DNA of 64,000 bases from Simplicispira sp. 125 (GTDB taxonomy: Bacteria > Pseudomonadota > Gammaproteobacteria > Burkholderiales > Burkholderiaceae_C): contig NZ_QEKM01000001.1 in the NCBI RefSeq assembly GCF_003096555.1, forward strand, positions 3,596,001 through 3,660,000, written 5' to 3'. The notes under the pieces are model-generated. The model was not told the DNA's origin. It saw nothing but the letters and a program-made list of their open reading frames with translations, and ran no database searches. Both the position numbers and the translations under genes were made by a program. How positions within the stretch are numbered: position 1 is the stretch's first letter; the number at the start of each line of letters is the position of its first letter. This document shows positions 1 through 8,372 of this stretch, piece after piece.

Positions 1-158
1 GTTTGCACACGCTGCTGCACCGCAGGCCAGCGCAGTGCGCCCAGCAGCAGCACCATGCCAATCACCGGGCCGGGGTAGGGCAGGTGCAGCAGCCGCGACA
101 GAGCCTCGCCCACCGACTGCAGCGTGAGCAGGATGGCCAGCCCCTGGAGCACTTGCAT
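1..158 (-). CDS. LrgA/CidA family membrane protein (partial, 3' end outside window)
   Basis: Only the first 52 codons are present; the gene runs off the left edge. The ATG (156-158) lies 9 bases after the stop of the FAD-linked oxidase, so the two are probably cotranscribed. The visible peptide has a first membrane helix and then the stretch HLPYPGPVIGMVLLLGAL, the hallmark of the LrgA/CidA holin-like family (a proline/glycine turn leading into the second helix). Members are small inner-membrane proteins linked to control of murein hydrolases and overflow-metabolite transport; an LrgB partner would be expected further left. Family call from this motif only; no clear ribosome binding site. Confidence 0.7.
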   Translation of the reverse strand, partial: MQVLQGLAILLTLQSVGEALSRLLHLPYPGPVIGMVLLLGALRWPAVQQRVQ

Positions 159-167
159 GCGCGGGGC

Positions 168-1670
168 TTAAAAGCGGGGCAGGTCGGGGTGGCTGATCTG
201 CCCGCCGCGCACCAGCATCTTGCCGTACTCGGCGCAGCGGTTCAGCGTGGGAATGACCTTGCCCGGGTTGAGCAAGCCCTGCGGATCGAAGGCGTGCTTG
301 ACGCTGGACATCTGTGCCAGTTCCTCGGCGGTGAACTGCACGCACATGGTGCCCAGCTTTTCCACGCCCACACCGTGCTCGCCCGTGATGGTGCCGCCCA
401 TGGCCACACTGGTTTCCATGATCTCGGCGCCGAACTGCTCACAGCGGTGCAGCTGGTCGGCGTCGTTGGCATCGAACAGGATCAGCGGGTGCAGGTTGCC
501 ATCACCCGCATGGAACACGTTGGCGCAGCGCAGGCCGTACTTCTTCTCCATGTCCTGGATGGCCAGCAGGATGTCGGCCAGGCGTCGGCGTGGAATGGTA
601 GAGTCCATGCACATGTAGTCGGGGCTGATGCGGCCGCTGGCGGGGAAGGCGTTTTTGCGCCCGCTCCAAAAACGCAGGCGCTCGGCTTCGCTGGTGCTCA
701 CGGTCAGCGCGGTGGCGCCTGCAGCCTGCAGCACCGCGCTCATGCGTCCGATTTCCTCCTCCACCTCTTCGGGTGTGCCGTCGCTCTCACACAACAGTAT
801 GGCCTCGGCCGTGAGGTCGTAGCCCGCATGCACAAAGTCTTCCACGGCGGCGGTCATGGGCTTGTCCATCATCTCCAGGCCCGCCGGGATGATGCCGGCG
901 GCGATCACTGCTGCCACGGCGTCACCGGCTTTGCGCACATCATCGAAGCTGGCCATGATGCAACGCGCAAGCAGGGGCTTTGGAACCAGCTTGACGGTCA
1001 CTTCGGTGGTGACGGCCAGCATGCCCTCGCTGCCGATCACGGCGGCCAGCAGGTCGTAGCCGGGTGCGTCGAGCGCCTCGCTGCCAAAGGTGACTGCCTC
1101 GCCCTCGGCAGTGAAGCCGCGCACCTGCAGCACGTTGTGCACCGTCAGGCCGTATTTCAGGCAGTGCACGCCGCCCGAGTTCTCGGCCACGTTGCCGCCG
1201 ATGGTGCAGGCGATCTGGCTGCTGGGGTCGGGCGCGTAGTACAGGCCATAGGGCGCGGCTGCTTCGCTGATGGCCAGGTTGCGCACGCCGCACTGCACGC
1301 GGGCGGTGCGGCTGACGGGGTCTAACGACAAGATCTGGTTGAATTTGGCGAGTGAAAGCGTCACGCCCATCGCGTGGGGCAGGGCGCCTCCCGACAGGCC
1401 GGTGCCGGCGCCGCGCGCCACCACGGGCACCCCCAGGCGGTGGCAGGCCTGCAGCACCGCCTGTACCTGCGCCGTGGTTTCGGGCAGGCAAACGACCAGC
1501 GGACGCTGGCGGTAGGCGGTCAGGCCGTCGCACTCGTAGGGCGTGGTGTCTTCGGAATGCCACAGCAGTGCGTGCGCGGGTAGGTGCTGCAGCAGGGCTT
1601 GCACCACCGCGGTCTGGCGCGCGGCGCGCTCGGAGGGTGTTGCCGTGATTGCGGGGCTGGCAGAGTTCAT
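168..1670 (-). CDS. FAD-binding oxidoreductase, GlcD / D-lactate dehydrogenase type
   Basis: A 500-residue flavoprotein of the VAO/PCMH type that oxidises a 2-hydroxyacid such as glycolate or D-lactate. The PP-loop that binds the FAD pyrophosphate is clear (RGAGTGLSGG, about residues 86-95). The C-terminal FAD-oxidase domain shows HAGDGNLHP (from His387) and GEHGVG (about 434). Length matches E. coli GlcD. No glcE or glcF is nearby, so a stand-alone D-lactate or 2-hydroxyglutarate dehydrogenase is as likely as a glycolate oxidase subunit. An in-frame GTG nine bases upstream (1679) is an alternative start; neither start has a strong Shine-Dalgarno. Confidence 0.9.
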   Translation of the reverse strand: MNSASPAITATPSERAARQTAVVQALLQHLPAHALLWHSEDTTPYECDGLTAYRQRPLVVCLPETTAQVQAVLQACHRLGVPVVARGAGTGLSGGALPHAMGVTLSLAKFNQILSLDPVSRTARVQCGVRNLAISEAAAPYGLYYAPDPSSQIACTIGGNVAENSGGVHCLKYGLTVHNVLQVRGFTAEGEAVTFGSEALDAPGYDLLAAVIGSEGMLAVTTEVTVKLVPKPLLARCIMASFDDVRKAGDAVAAVIAAGIIPAGLEMMDKPMTAAVEDFVHAGYDLTAEAILLCESDGTPEEVEEEIGRMSAVLQAAGATALTVSTSEAERLRFWSGRKNAFPASGRISPDYMCMDSTIPRRRLADILLAIQDMEKKYGLRCANVFHAGDGNLHPLILFDANDADQLHRCEQFGAEIMETSVAMGGTITGEHGVGVEKLGTMCVQFTAEELAQMSSVKHAFDPQGLLNPGKVIPTLNRCAEYGKMLVRGGQISHPDLPRF

Positions 1671-1754
1671 GGATGCCACTGTAGGCCATGTCGCTGCCCT
1701 GCGGAGTGATGTTTATTGCAGGGCGGTGTGAAAACGGCTGCAATGGTTGTGGAG

Positions 1755-2576
1755 CTAGGCTTGCGCCGCAAACTCCGGCTGACCGCGCAGGCGCTCGTAC
1801 AGCGGGGCAAAGTCAGCAGCCGTCATATCGAACAGTTGCTGGAAGCTGTCGATGACAAAGTAGGTCTGCTGGTAGGTGTCGATCTTGTAGCGCGTGCGCA
1901 TGGTGCGCTCCAGTTGCAGTGGCAGGCGCTGCGGTTCCGGGCTTTGTACGGCGTACGGCAGCTCGCCCGAGGAGCTCAGAATACCGGCCCCGTAGGCCCG
2001 CAGGCCGCCAGCCTCGCGGATCAGGCCGAATTCGATGGTGTACCAGTACAGGCGCGAGAGCATCTCGCAGGCGCCCAGGCCGTGGGCCTTGAGGCCGCCC
2101 TGGCCGTAGCGCTGCACATAGTCGGCGAACACCGGGTTGAACAGCAGCGGCACATGGCCGAACAGGTCGTGGAAGATGTCGGGCTCGACGATGTAGTCGA
2201 ACTCCTGGGGCGTGCGGATCCAGTCGGTCACCGGGAACTTGCGGTTCGCCAGCAGCGTGAAGAAGGGCACTTCGGGGATCAGCCCCGGGACGGCCACAAT
2301 TTCCCAGCCGGTGGCACGGTGCAGGCGCTCGTTGATGTCTTCAAAACGCGGAATCTGTTCGCGTGCGCCCAGTGAGGGCAGGGCCGCGATAAAGGCTTCG
2401 CTCGCCAGGCCTGGCAGCAACGCGCTCTGGCGTTCGTACAGGCGCCGGTAGGTGTCGTGGTCGGCGCGGGTGTAGCGGGTGTAGTCCTGGGCGCAGGTGT
2501 AGTCGGCGCCCGCGCGGGCATAGTCGCCGCGCGGCGGGCGTTCGCTGGCGCCATAGACGGCGGGTTCGACGGCCAT
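1755..2576 (-). CDS. phhA: phenylalanine 4-monooxygenase
   Basis: A 273-residue iron- and pterin-dependent hydroxylase that converts L-phenylalanine to L-tyrosine. The two-His-one-Glu iron site is visible: HDLFGH gives His136 and His141, and YWYTIEFG gives Glu182. The protein is the single-domain bacterial form, without the eukaryotic regulatory ACT domain. The chosen ATG has a good AGGAG six bases upstream; in-frame starts further up (2600, 2705) would run into the repeat element. It lies downstream of hppD on the same strand, two steps apart in the same pathway, separated only by a repeat copy. No pterin dehydratase (phhB) gene is next to it. Confidence 0.97.
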   Translation of the reverse strand: MAVEPAVYGASERPPRGDYARAGADYTCAQDYTRYTRADHDTYRRLYERQSALLPGLASEAFIAALPSLGAREQIPRFEDINERLHRATGWEIVAVPGLIPEVPFFTLLANRKFPVTDWIRTPQEFDYIVEPDIFHDLFGHVPLLFNPVFADYVQRYGQGGLKAHGLGACEMLSRLYWYTIEFGLIREAGGLRAYGAGILSSSGELPYAVQSPEPQRLPLQLERTMRTRYKIDTYQQTYFVIDSFQQLFDMTAADFAPLYERLRGQPEFAAQA

Positions 2577-2621
2577 GGGAGTCTCCTTTTCTGTTTTCAT
2601 GGGACATGCACCGACCACGGC

Positions 2622-2716
2622 GCATGAAACTGGCGCGGCCCAAGCCAGCGGCCGCCGCGCAAGGGCCGCCCCGCCGCGCTGGCGGCGTCCCCCTGCCCGC
2701 AGCACCTCAGGGGGGG
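2622..2716 (-). repeat. GC-rich stop-adjacent repeat, copy 1 (shortened)
   Basis: Read on the minus strand it starts CCCCCCTGAG six bases after the hppD stop. It continues through AGGGGGACGCCGCCAGCGCG, GCGGGGCGGCCCTTGCGCGG and a CGCCAGTTTCATGC tail. It matches the copies at 12869-12998 and 61485-61600, but lacks the inner block carrying the CTTCCCCC run and the GCATTGC/GCAATGC hairpin, so it looks like an internal deletion. It fills most of the hppD-phhA gap. Confidence 0.85.
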
Positions 2717-2722
2717 GCTGGT

Positions 2723-3862
<1,140 letters not shown>

Positions 3863-3950
3863 GCTGTCTCCATTTGTGGATTGATTTATGTCATGAACTG
3901 TAGGCAATGCAGCCCTCAGCATTCAGGCGTAGTTTGGCCTGTAGATGTGA

Positions 3951-3969
3951 TTTTTTGCAGGAAATTTGC
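3951..3969. promoter_or_regulatory. possible Lrp/AsnC-type site upstream of hppD
   Basis: The sequence TTTTTTGCAGGAAATTTGC lies about 90 bases upstream of the hppD start. It closely resembles GTTTTTGCAAGTGAAATT at 5993-6010 in front of the Lrp/AsnC-like regulator. AT-rich, loosely symmetric sites are typical of this family. The match is seen; a binding role is inference. Confidence 0.35.
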
Positions 3970-4040
3970 GCTGTATCACGATCCGAGCGCTTGAAATACT
4001 GCATGCAACGGCGGCTGGAGGCCGCAGCGGGCTGCCAGCG

Positions 4041-5003
4041 CTAGTGTGGGGAGGGTAGCGCCCGTGCGGCCAGGGCCGCTTCGACGCGCAACTGTTCTTC
4101 GGGAGAAAAAAGCCGGGATCGCAGGGGGGCGAGGCGTGTCGGGTCCTGTGTGCTGGCCATGGCCTGCTGGTACTGGTCCAGGCGGGCGTTCCAGTCCCCT
4201 TGTTCGCGGTCGAGCTGGGCCAGGCGCTGGGCAGCCTCGGGGCCGTACTCGGCGCTGCGCTGCGCATGGCGTGTGCGTTCGTCCACGCCCTGGGCATTGA
4301 AGGCGGCGGTCTGCTGCGCCACGCCCTCGTGGGCCACAGCTTCGGCGCGCTGCGCGCGCAAGGCAGGGTCCAGTCCCTGTTCGGCCTCTTGCAAGGCGCT
4401 GCGCTTTTGTTCCGGGGTCAGTGCGCTGTTGCGCTCGATTTCGAGCCGCGCCAGCATGTATTCGTCCAGGGCCAGATCCTGGGCAAAAAGGGCGTCGAAT
4501 TCGTCACCGTCGAAATACTGCAGTCGCACCCTTTGCCGCTCGGCCATTACGGTGCGCAGTGCTTGCGGGTCGGTCTGGTCGGACGGGGGGCGCAACTGAC
4601 CGAGGGCTACGCGGTAATCCACATAGCGGTGTGCCAGGGCCAGGGCACGGGTGGCAAGTTCTGGGGGGAAATGCTGGCCTACCAGGGCTTCAAGGCGCTG
4701 CTTGAGTCGCTGTGGGTCGGACATTTCTCCGGCGGCCATCAGCAGTGCTTCCAGTGCGTAGCGCAGTCCAGGTGTCAGCAATGGGTCGGCGGCCGTGGAG
4801 CCAGAGGTGCGGCCGTGCCCGGCGGCGGCATACGAAGTTGAGGCGACTTGCGCACCGGGCGCCGATGGCGCACGGGCGCTGGAGCTACTGCCCGGTGCGC
4901 TGGTGGAGAGTGGGCTGCCATTGGACAGCGCCAGCCACCCGACAGCACCCGCGCCCACAAGGGCGCAGACGGCCAGCGTTCGTGCGCCTATGCGTTTTTT
5001 CAC
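4041..5003 (-). CDS. lifO: lipase-specific foldase (Lif, lipase secretion chaperone)
   Basis: A 320-residue membrane-anchored steric chaperone that folds the cognate lipase in the periplasm before type II secretion. It has an N-terminal signal anchor (about residues 8-26), a Ser/Ala/Pro-rich linker (30-70) and a helical arm domain. The part around LQYFDGDEFDALFAQDL and LTPEQKRSALQEAEQGLDP matches the Lif family. The start is GTG and overlaps the lipase stop (GTGA), so translation is coupled. Odd point: the signature RxxFDY(F/C)LSA region reads LRYALEALLMAAGE, without the Phe, Asp and Tyr. Lif is certain enough from context and arm sequence; the motif change may reflect a divergent lipase partner. 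Confidence 0.85.
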   Translation of the reverse strand: MKKRIGARTLAVCALVGAGAVGWLALSNGSPLSTSAPGSSSSARAPSAPGAQVASTSYAAAGHGRTSGSTAADPLLTPGLRYALEALLMAAGEMSDPQRLKQRLEALVGQHFPPELATRALALAHRYVDYRVALGQLRPPSDQTDPQALRTVMAERQRVRLQYFDGDEFDALFAQDLALDEYMLARLEIERNSALTPEQKRSALQEAEQGLDPALRAQRAEAVAHEGVAQQTAAFNAQGVDERTRHAQRSAEYGPEAAQRLAQLDREQGDWNARLDQYQQAMASTQDPTRLAPLRSRLFSPEEQLRVEAALAARALPSPH

Positions 5004-5941
5004 AGACCGGCGGTTTTGAGGCGATTGGCCTGCTGGCGGTACAGGGTGACGGGGTCGGTGGAGAACCAGTCGCGCAGGCCGAGCAACTGGTTCACTTCGT
5101 CCAGGTGGTTCTGGCGATAATCACCCAGGTGCTTGCCCAGGCGCGAAGAGCAGGCCGAGACCAGGCCGTCATTGGCCTCGCCAAACACCAGGCCGAGCAC
5201 GCCCAGAGCGCCGTCGCTCAGGTCGAAAATATTGGTGACGGGCTGGGTGCCGGTCCACGAGTAGTAGCGCACGCCATTCACCAGTTCAGCGCCATTGCCG
5301 CAGCCGCTGGTGGGCACGCCTGCGCTAAAGCGCTGGTTGAACTTGGCAGACCCCGCCGTGGTGAGCGAGTCCAGTGCAGCCACTGGCATTTGTGGCAGGC
5401 CCGTGCCGCCCGAGGTGATGTTGATCAGAGACACCAGCGCCGAGGCTGCGCCATTGGCCAAGGTTTCGCTGACGGAGCCTGCCGGAGCCACGCCGCGCAG
5501 GATGTCGGCGACGCGCGAGCCGCGGTTGACACCGCCGATGGAGGTGACCGAGGCCACCAGCTGCGGTGCGACGCCCGCCACGTAGCGGGCGGTGGGGCCG
5601 CCATGCGAGTGGCCCATCAGGTTGACCTTGGCGGCCCCCGTGAGGGCCAGGATGTTCTTCACCTGGGCGAGCAGCTGTTCGCCGCGTACCTCGGTACTGT
5701 TGGCGGCCGACACCTGGGCCACATAGACCTTGGCACCGTCGCTGCGCAGGGCGCCAGGAATGCCGTAGAAGTAGTCCACGCCCAGCGCTGAGTCAAACCC
5801 GAACAGCCCGTGCACCAGCACGATGGGGTAGCGCGTTTGCGTGTAGCTGCCCGCCGCATGGGCGCTTTGCAGGGGGAGCAGGGCTAGTGCTGTGGCAGCA
5901 AAAGCCAGGCCGCGCAGCAGGCGGCGAAAGAAACCGGTCAT
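5000..5941 (-). CDS. secreted triacylglycerol lipase (family I.1/I.2)
   Basis: A 313-residue alpha/beta hydrolase with a Sec signal peptide (hydrophobic stretch 11-28, likely cut after AHA at 29). The oxyanion segment is VHGLFGF (43-49) and the nucleophile Ser112 sits in GHSHGG. The acid is probably Asp258 (EANDGLVS) and the base His279 (NHLDEVNQ). Two cysteines (SGCGNG and VSACSS) can form the disulfide typical of foldase-dependent lipases. The ATG at 5941 follows a GGAGAC Shine-Dalgarno; upstream in-frame codons lie in the promoter region. It overlaps the foldase gene downstream. Such enzymes leave the cell through the type II system, and a full gsp operon is present at 30.5-40.8 kb. Confidence 0.93.
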   Translation of the reverse strand: MTGFFRRLLRGLAFAATALALLPLQSAHAAGSYTQTRYPIVLVHGLFGFDSALGVDYFYGIPGALRSDGAKVYVAQVSAANSTEVRGEQLLAQVKNILALTGAAKVNLMGHSHGGPTARYVAGVAPQLVASVTSIGGVNRGSRVADILRGVAPAGSVSETLANGAASALVSLINITSGGTGLPQMPVAALDSLTTAGSAKFNQRFSAGVPTSGCGNGAELVNGVRYYSWTGTQPVTNIFDLSDGALGVLGLVFGEANDGLVSACSSRLGKHLGDYRQNHLDEVNQLLGLRDWFSTDPVTLYRQQANRLKTAGL

Positions 5942-5992
5942 GGATGTCTCCTGGATAGGATTGTTGTATGCGCAATAAACGAACGACCGTGC

Positions 5993-6010
5993 GTTTTTGC
6001 AAGTGAAATT
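5993..6010. promoter_or_regulatory. possible Lrp/AsnC-type site between lipase and regulator
   Basis: GTTTTTGCAAGTGAAATT lies in the 160-base divergent region between the lipase (start 5941) and the Lrp/AsnC-like gene (start 6102). It shares TTTTTGCA-gap-GAAATT with the site upstream of hppD. The placement fits autoregulation or control of the lipase, which I infer and cannot show. Confidence 0.35.
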
Positions 6011-6101
6011 CTTCCTTTTTGTGTTTTCTGTCGCCATCGGGACATACCCGGGTGGGTGGTCTCGTGTGCGCAAATCCAGGGTGTGCGTAAAATCGTGCGT
6101 C

Positions 6102-6584
6102 ATGAGAGTCAATGACGCATTAGATAAGCTGGATCGGGCAATATTGCGCTGTTTACAGCACAACGGGCGCGAAACCTACGACGTGATCGGGGCGCAGGTA
6201 GGCCTGTCGCCCAGTGCGGTGCTGCGCCGCGTCAAGCGGCTGGAAGACAGCGGCGTGATCGATCGCTATGTCGCCCTGGTCAAGCCCGAAGCCGTGGGGC
6301 TGGGCCTGACGGCCTACCTCAACGTGCGCCTCGAAAAGCACACCGAGACACACAAGCGCAACCCCATGGACTTGTTTCGCGCGAGTGTTCAGACTTGGCC
6401 CGAGGTGGTCGAGTGCGCGTCGCTGACGGGTGAGATGGATTACCTGCTGCGCGTAGTGGTGGCCGACATGGCGCACTACAGCCGCTTCATCATGGACACA
6501 CTGCTAAAGCACCCCAGCGTGCAAGACTGCAAAACCAGCTTTGTGCTCGACCGAGTGAAGGCCACCACGGCCGTTCCGGTGTGA
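6102..6584 (+). CDS. Lrp/AsnC family transcriptional regulator
   Basis: A 160-residue regulator. The N-terminal winged helix-turn-helix (residues about 4-60) has LDKLDRAILRCLQHNGR and LSPSAVLRRVKRLEDSGVI, typical of the family. The C-terminal half (70-150) is the RAM effector-binding and oligomerisation domain (YLNVRLEKH, VVECASLTGEMDYLLRVV). It is transcribed away from the lipase-foldase pair. Lrp-like genes are often divergent from hppD in betaproteobacteria (recalled), which suggests that the lipase pair lies between a regulator and its old target. The first in-frame ATG after the signal-less leader is used; an upstream extension from 5997 lacks family similarity. Confidence 0.92.
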   Translation: MRVNDALDKLDRAILRCLQHNGRETYDVIGAQVGLSPSAVLRRVKRLEDSGVIDRYVALVKPEAVGLGLTAYLNVRLEKHTETHKRNPMDLFRASVQTWPEVVECASLTGEMDYLLRVVVADMAHYSRFIMDTLLKHPSVQDCKTSFVLDRVKATTAVPV

Positions 6585-6709
6585 AGGTTGTATTGGCTAA
6601 GTTGTAACAAATGCTTGATTTCATTGAAGAATTGGTCTGGATACTCTAATTTGTTGCAGTGCAGCAAAAAAGGCTTGGAATACCCAGGGAAAACCCTTAT
6701 ATTGAGTCC

Positions 6710-7405
6710 ATGACTGAAATCAAAGACTGGCTCAAAGCTTCCTTGGATGCAGGTTCCAGCCTGTTGCGCCCGGCGAGCGAACGCAAAATTGGCGACACCA
6801 AGGCCCCTTTGATGGTGCCCATCCGGTCTTTGGGTCCCAGCTACCGAGAGCGCATTGCGGCGCACTTGCTGGCGTTGGAGCCGGCAGATCGCTATTTGCG
6901 CTTTGGCTATGCGGCGAGCGACGATCAGATCCGCCGGTATGCCGACCAGCTCAACTTCGATCGCGATGACATCTTCGGTATCTACAACCGGCGCTTGGAA
7001 CTCATCGCCATGGCACACCTGGCCTACACCACGATGCCGGGGCACCAGAACTGCGCGGAATTCGGAGTCTCCGTGCTGAAGTCAGCCCGCGGACGTGGCT
7101 ATGGTGCGCGCCTGTTTGAGCGGGCCGTGATGCATGCGCGCAATGAAGGCGTGAGCATGGTGTTCATCCATGCGTTGTCTGAAAATGCCGCGATGCTCAA
7201 GATCGCACGCAACGCCGGTGCGGTGGTGCAGCGCGATGGCACCGAGTCTGAAGCATTCCTGCAACTGCCCCCCGCCAACCTCGATACACGCATGACCGAG
7301 ATGGTGGAACAGCAGTACGCCGAGGTGGACTACCAGATCAAGCGCCAGGCCAAGCAGTTCTGGGACTTTCTGGCGGGCATGCAACGGGCGCACGAAACCG
7401 AGTGA
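6710..7405 (+). CDS. GNAT family N-acetyltransferase
   Basis: A 231-residue protein with one acetyltransferase domain. The acetyl-CoA loop is visible as KSARGRGYGARLFERA (about residues 124-139), preceded by the beta strand AEFGVSVL and followed by the conserved HALSENAAMLKIARNAGAVV. The substrate cannot be named; members like this act on small molecules or on protein amino groups. The N-terminal 60 residues (KDWLKASLDAGSSLLRP) and C-terminal 40 residues lie outside the core. An in-frame GTG at 6659 could add 17 residues; the ATG is preferred, though neither has a strong Shine-Dalgarno. It stands alone between the regulator and corC. Confidence 0.85.
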   Translation: MTEIKDWLKASLDAGSSLLRPASERKIGDTKAPLMVPIRSLGPSYRERIAAHLLALEPADRYLRFGYAASDDQIRRYADQLNFDRDDIFGIYNRRLELIAMAHLAYTTMPGHQNCAEFGVSVLKSARGRGYGARLFERAVMHARNEGVSMVFIHALSENAAMLKIARNAGAVVQRDGTESEAFLQLPPANLDTRMTEMVEQQYAEVDYQIKRQAKQFWDFLAGMQRAHETE

Positions 7406-7493
7406 GCGTCAGACGGGGGCTGTGGAGCCTTGTCACAGCAATCCGTTATCCTAGCGGTCTGTTTCACTACCGCACGTCCTGCACTCCTAGGCT

Positions 7494-8372
7494 GTGTCAG
7501 ACCCCCACCCCGCGCGCGCGCCTGAAAAGGAAGACAAGCGCACATTCCTGCAGAAGGTGGTTGAGTTCATCCACCCTGGCCCGGATTCTCCCGAAGAACT
7601 GATAGAAGCCCTGGCCGACGCCGAAAACAACGATGTGATCGGCGCCGATTCGCGCGTGATGCTCGAGCGTGTGATCCGTATGGCCGATCGCACGGCCGGG
7701 GATGTGATGGTGGCTGCACCCCGCATGGACGTCGTGAACATCGACGCACCTTACGACGAACTGCTCAAGACCATCATCAACACGGCGCATTCGCGCTTTC
7801 CGGTGTACCAGGGCGAGCGTGAGAACATCATCGGCATTCTCATGGCCAAAGACTTGCTCAAGCTGCAGCGGTCGCCCACTTTGAACATCCGTGCGTTGCT
7901 GCGTCCTGCAGTCTTCGTGCCCGAGACCAAGGGCCTGCACGATCTGCTCCGGGAATTCCGTGGCAACCGCAACCATCTGGCTGTGGTGATTGACGAGTTT
8001 GGCCGTGTGGCCGGCCTGGTCACCATCGAGGACGTGCTCGAAGAGATCGTGGGTGAGATCGAAGACGAATTCGACATTCCTGAAGACGAGGGCGATATTT
8101 TCGGCCTGGCCGACCACACCTATCGCGTGAGTGGCGACACGCCCGTGGAGCGCGTGGCCGAGGCCTTTGGCGCGCAGATCACCTGCAGCGATCCGGACGA
8201 AAGCTTTGACACCATTGGCGGCCTGATCGCCCACGAAATGGGCCATGTGCCCAAGCGCGGTGAAGAGGCCGTGCTGTGGGGGCTGGTCTTCGTCGTGCTG
8301 CATACCAAGGGCGGGGCTGTGCGCTGGTTCAAGGTGTCACCGGCAGACCAGGATACGGCGGCGCTCGCCTGA
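7494..8372 (+). CDS. corC: CorC/HlyC family CBS-domain protein (magnesium and cobalt efflux)
   Basis: A 292-residue soluble protein with two CBS domains (about residues 70-185; VMVAAPRMDVVNIDAPYDE and NRNHLAVVIDEFGRVAGLVT) and a C-terminal CorC/HlyC transporter-associated domain (about 205-285). It lacks the DUF21 membrane part, so it is the cytosolic CorC type that accompanies Lnt in proteobacteria and affects Mg/Co efflux. The start codon is GTG. The stop overlaps the lnt ATG by one base (TGATG), which indicates an operon. Confidence 0.93.
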   Translation: MSDPHPARAPEKEDKRTFLQKVVEFIHPGPDSPEELIEALADAENNDVIGADSRVMLERVIRMADRTAGDVMVAAPRMDVVNIDAPYDELLKTIINTAHSRFPVYQGERENIIGILMAKDLLKLQRSPTLNIRALLRPAVFVPETKGLHDLLREFRGNRNHLAVVIDEFGRVAGLVTIEDVLEEIVGEIEDEFDIPEDEGDIFGLADHTYRVSGDTPVERVAEAFGAQITCSDPDESFDTIGGLIAHEMGHVPKRGEEAVLWGLVFVVLHTKGGAVRWFKVSPADQDTAALA

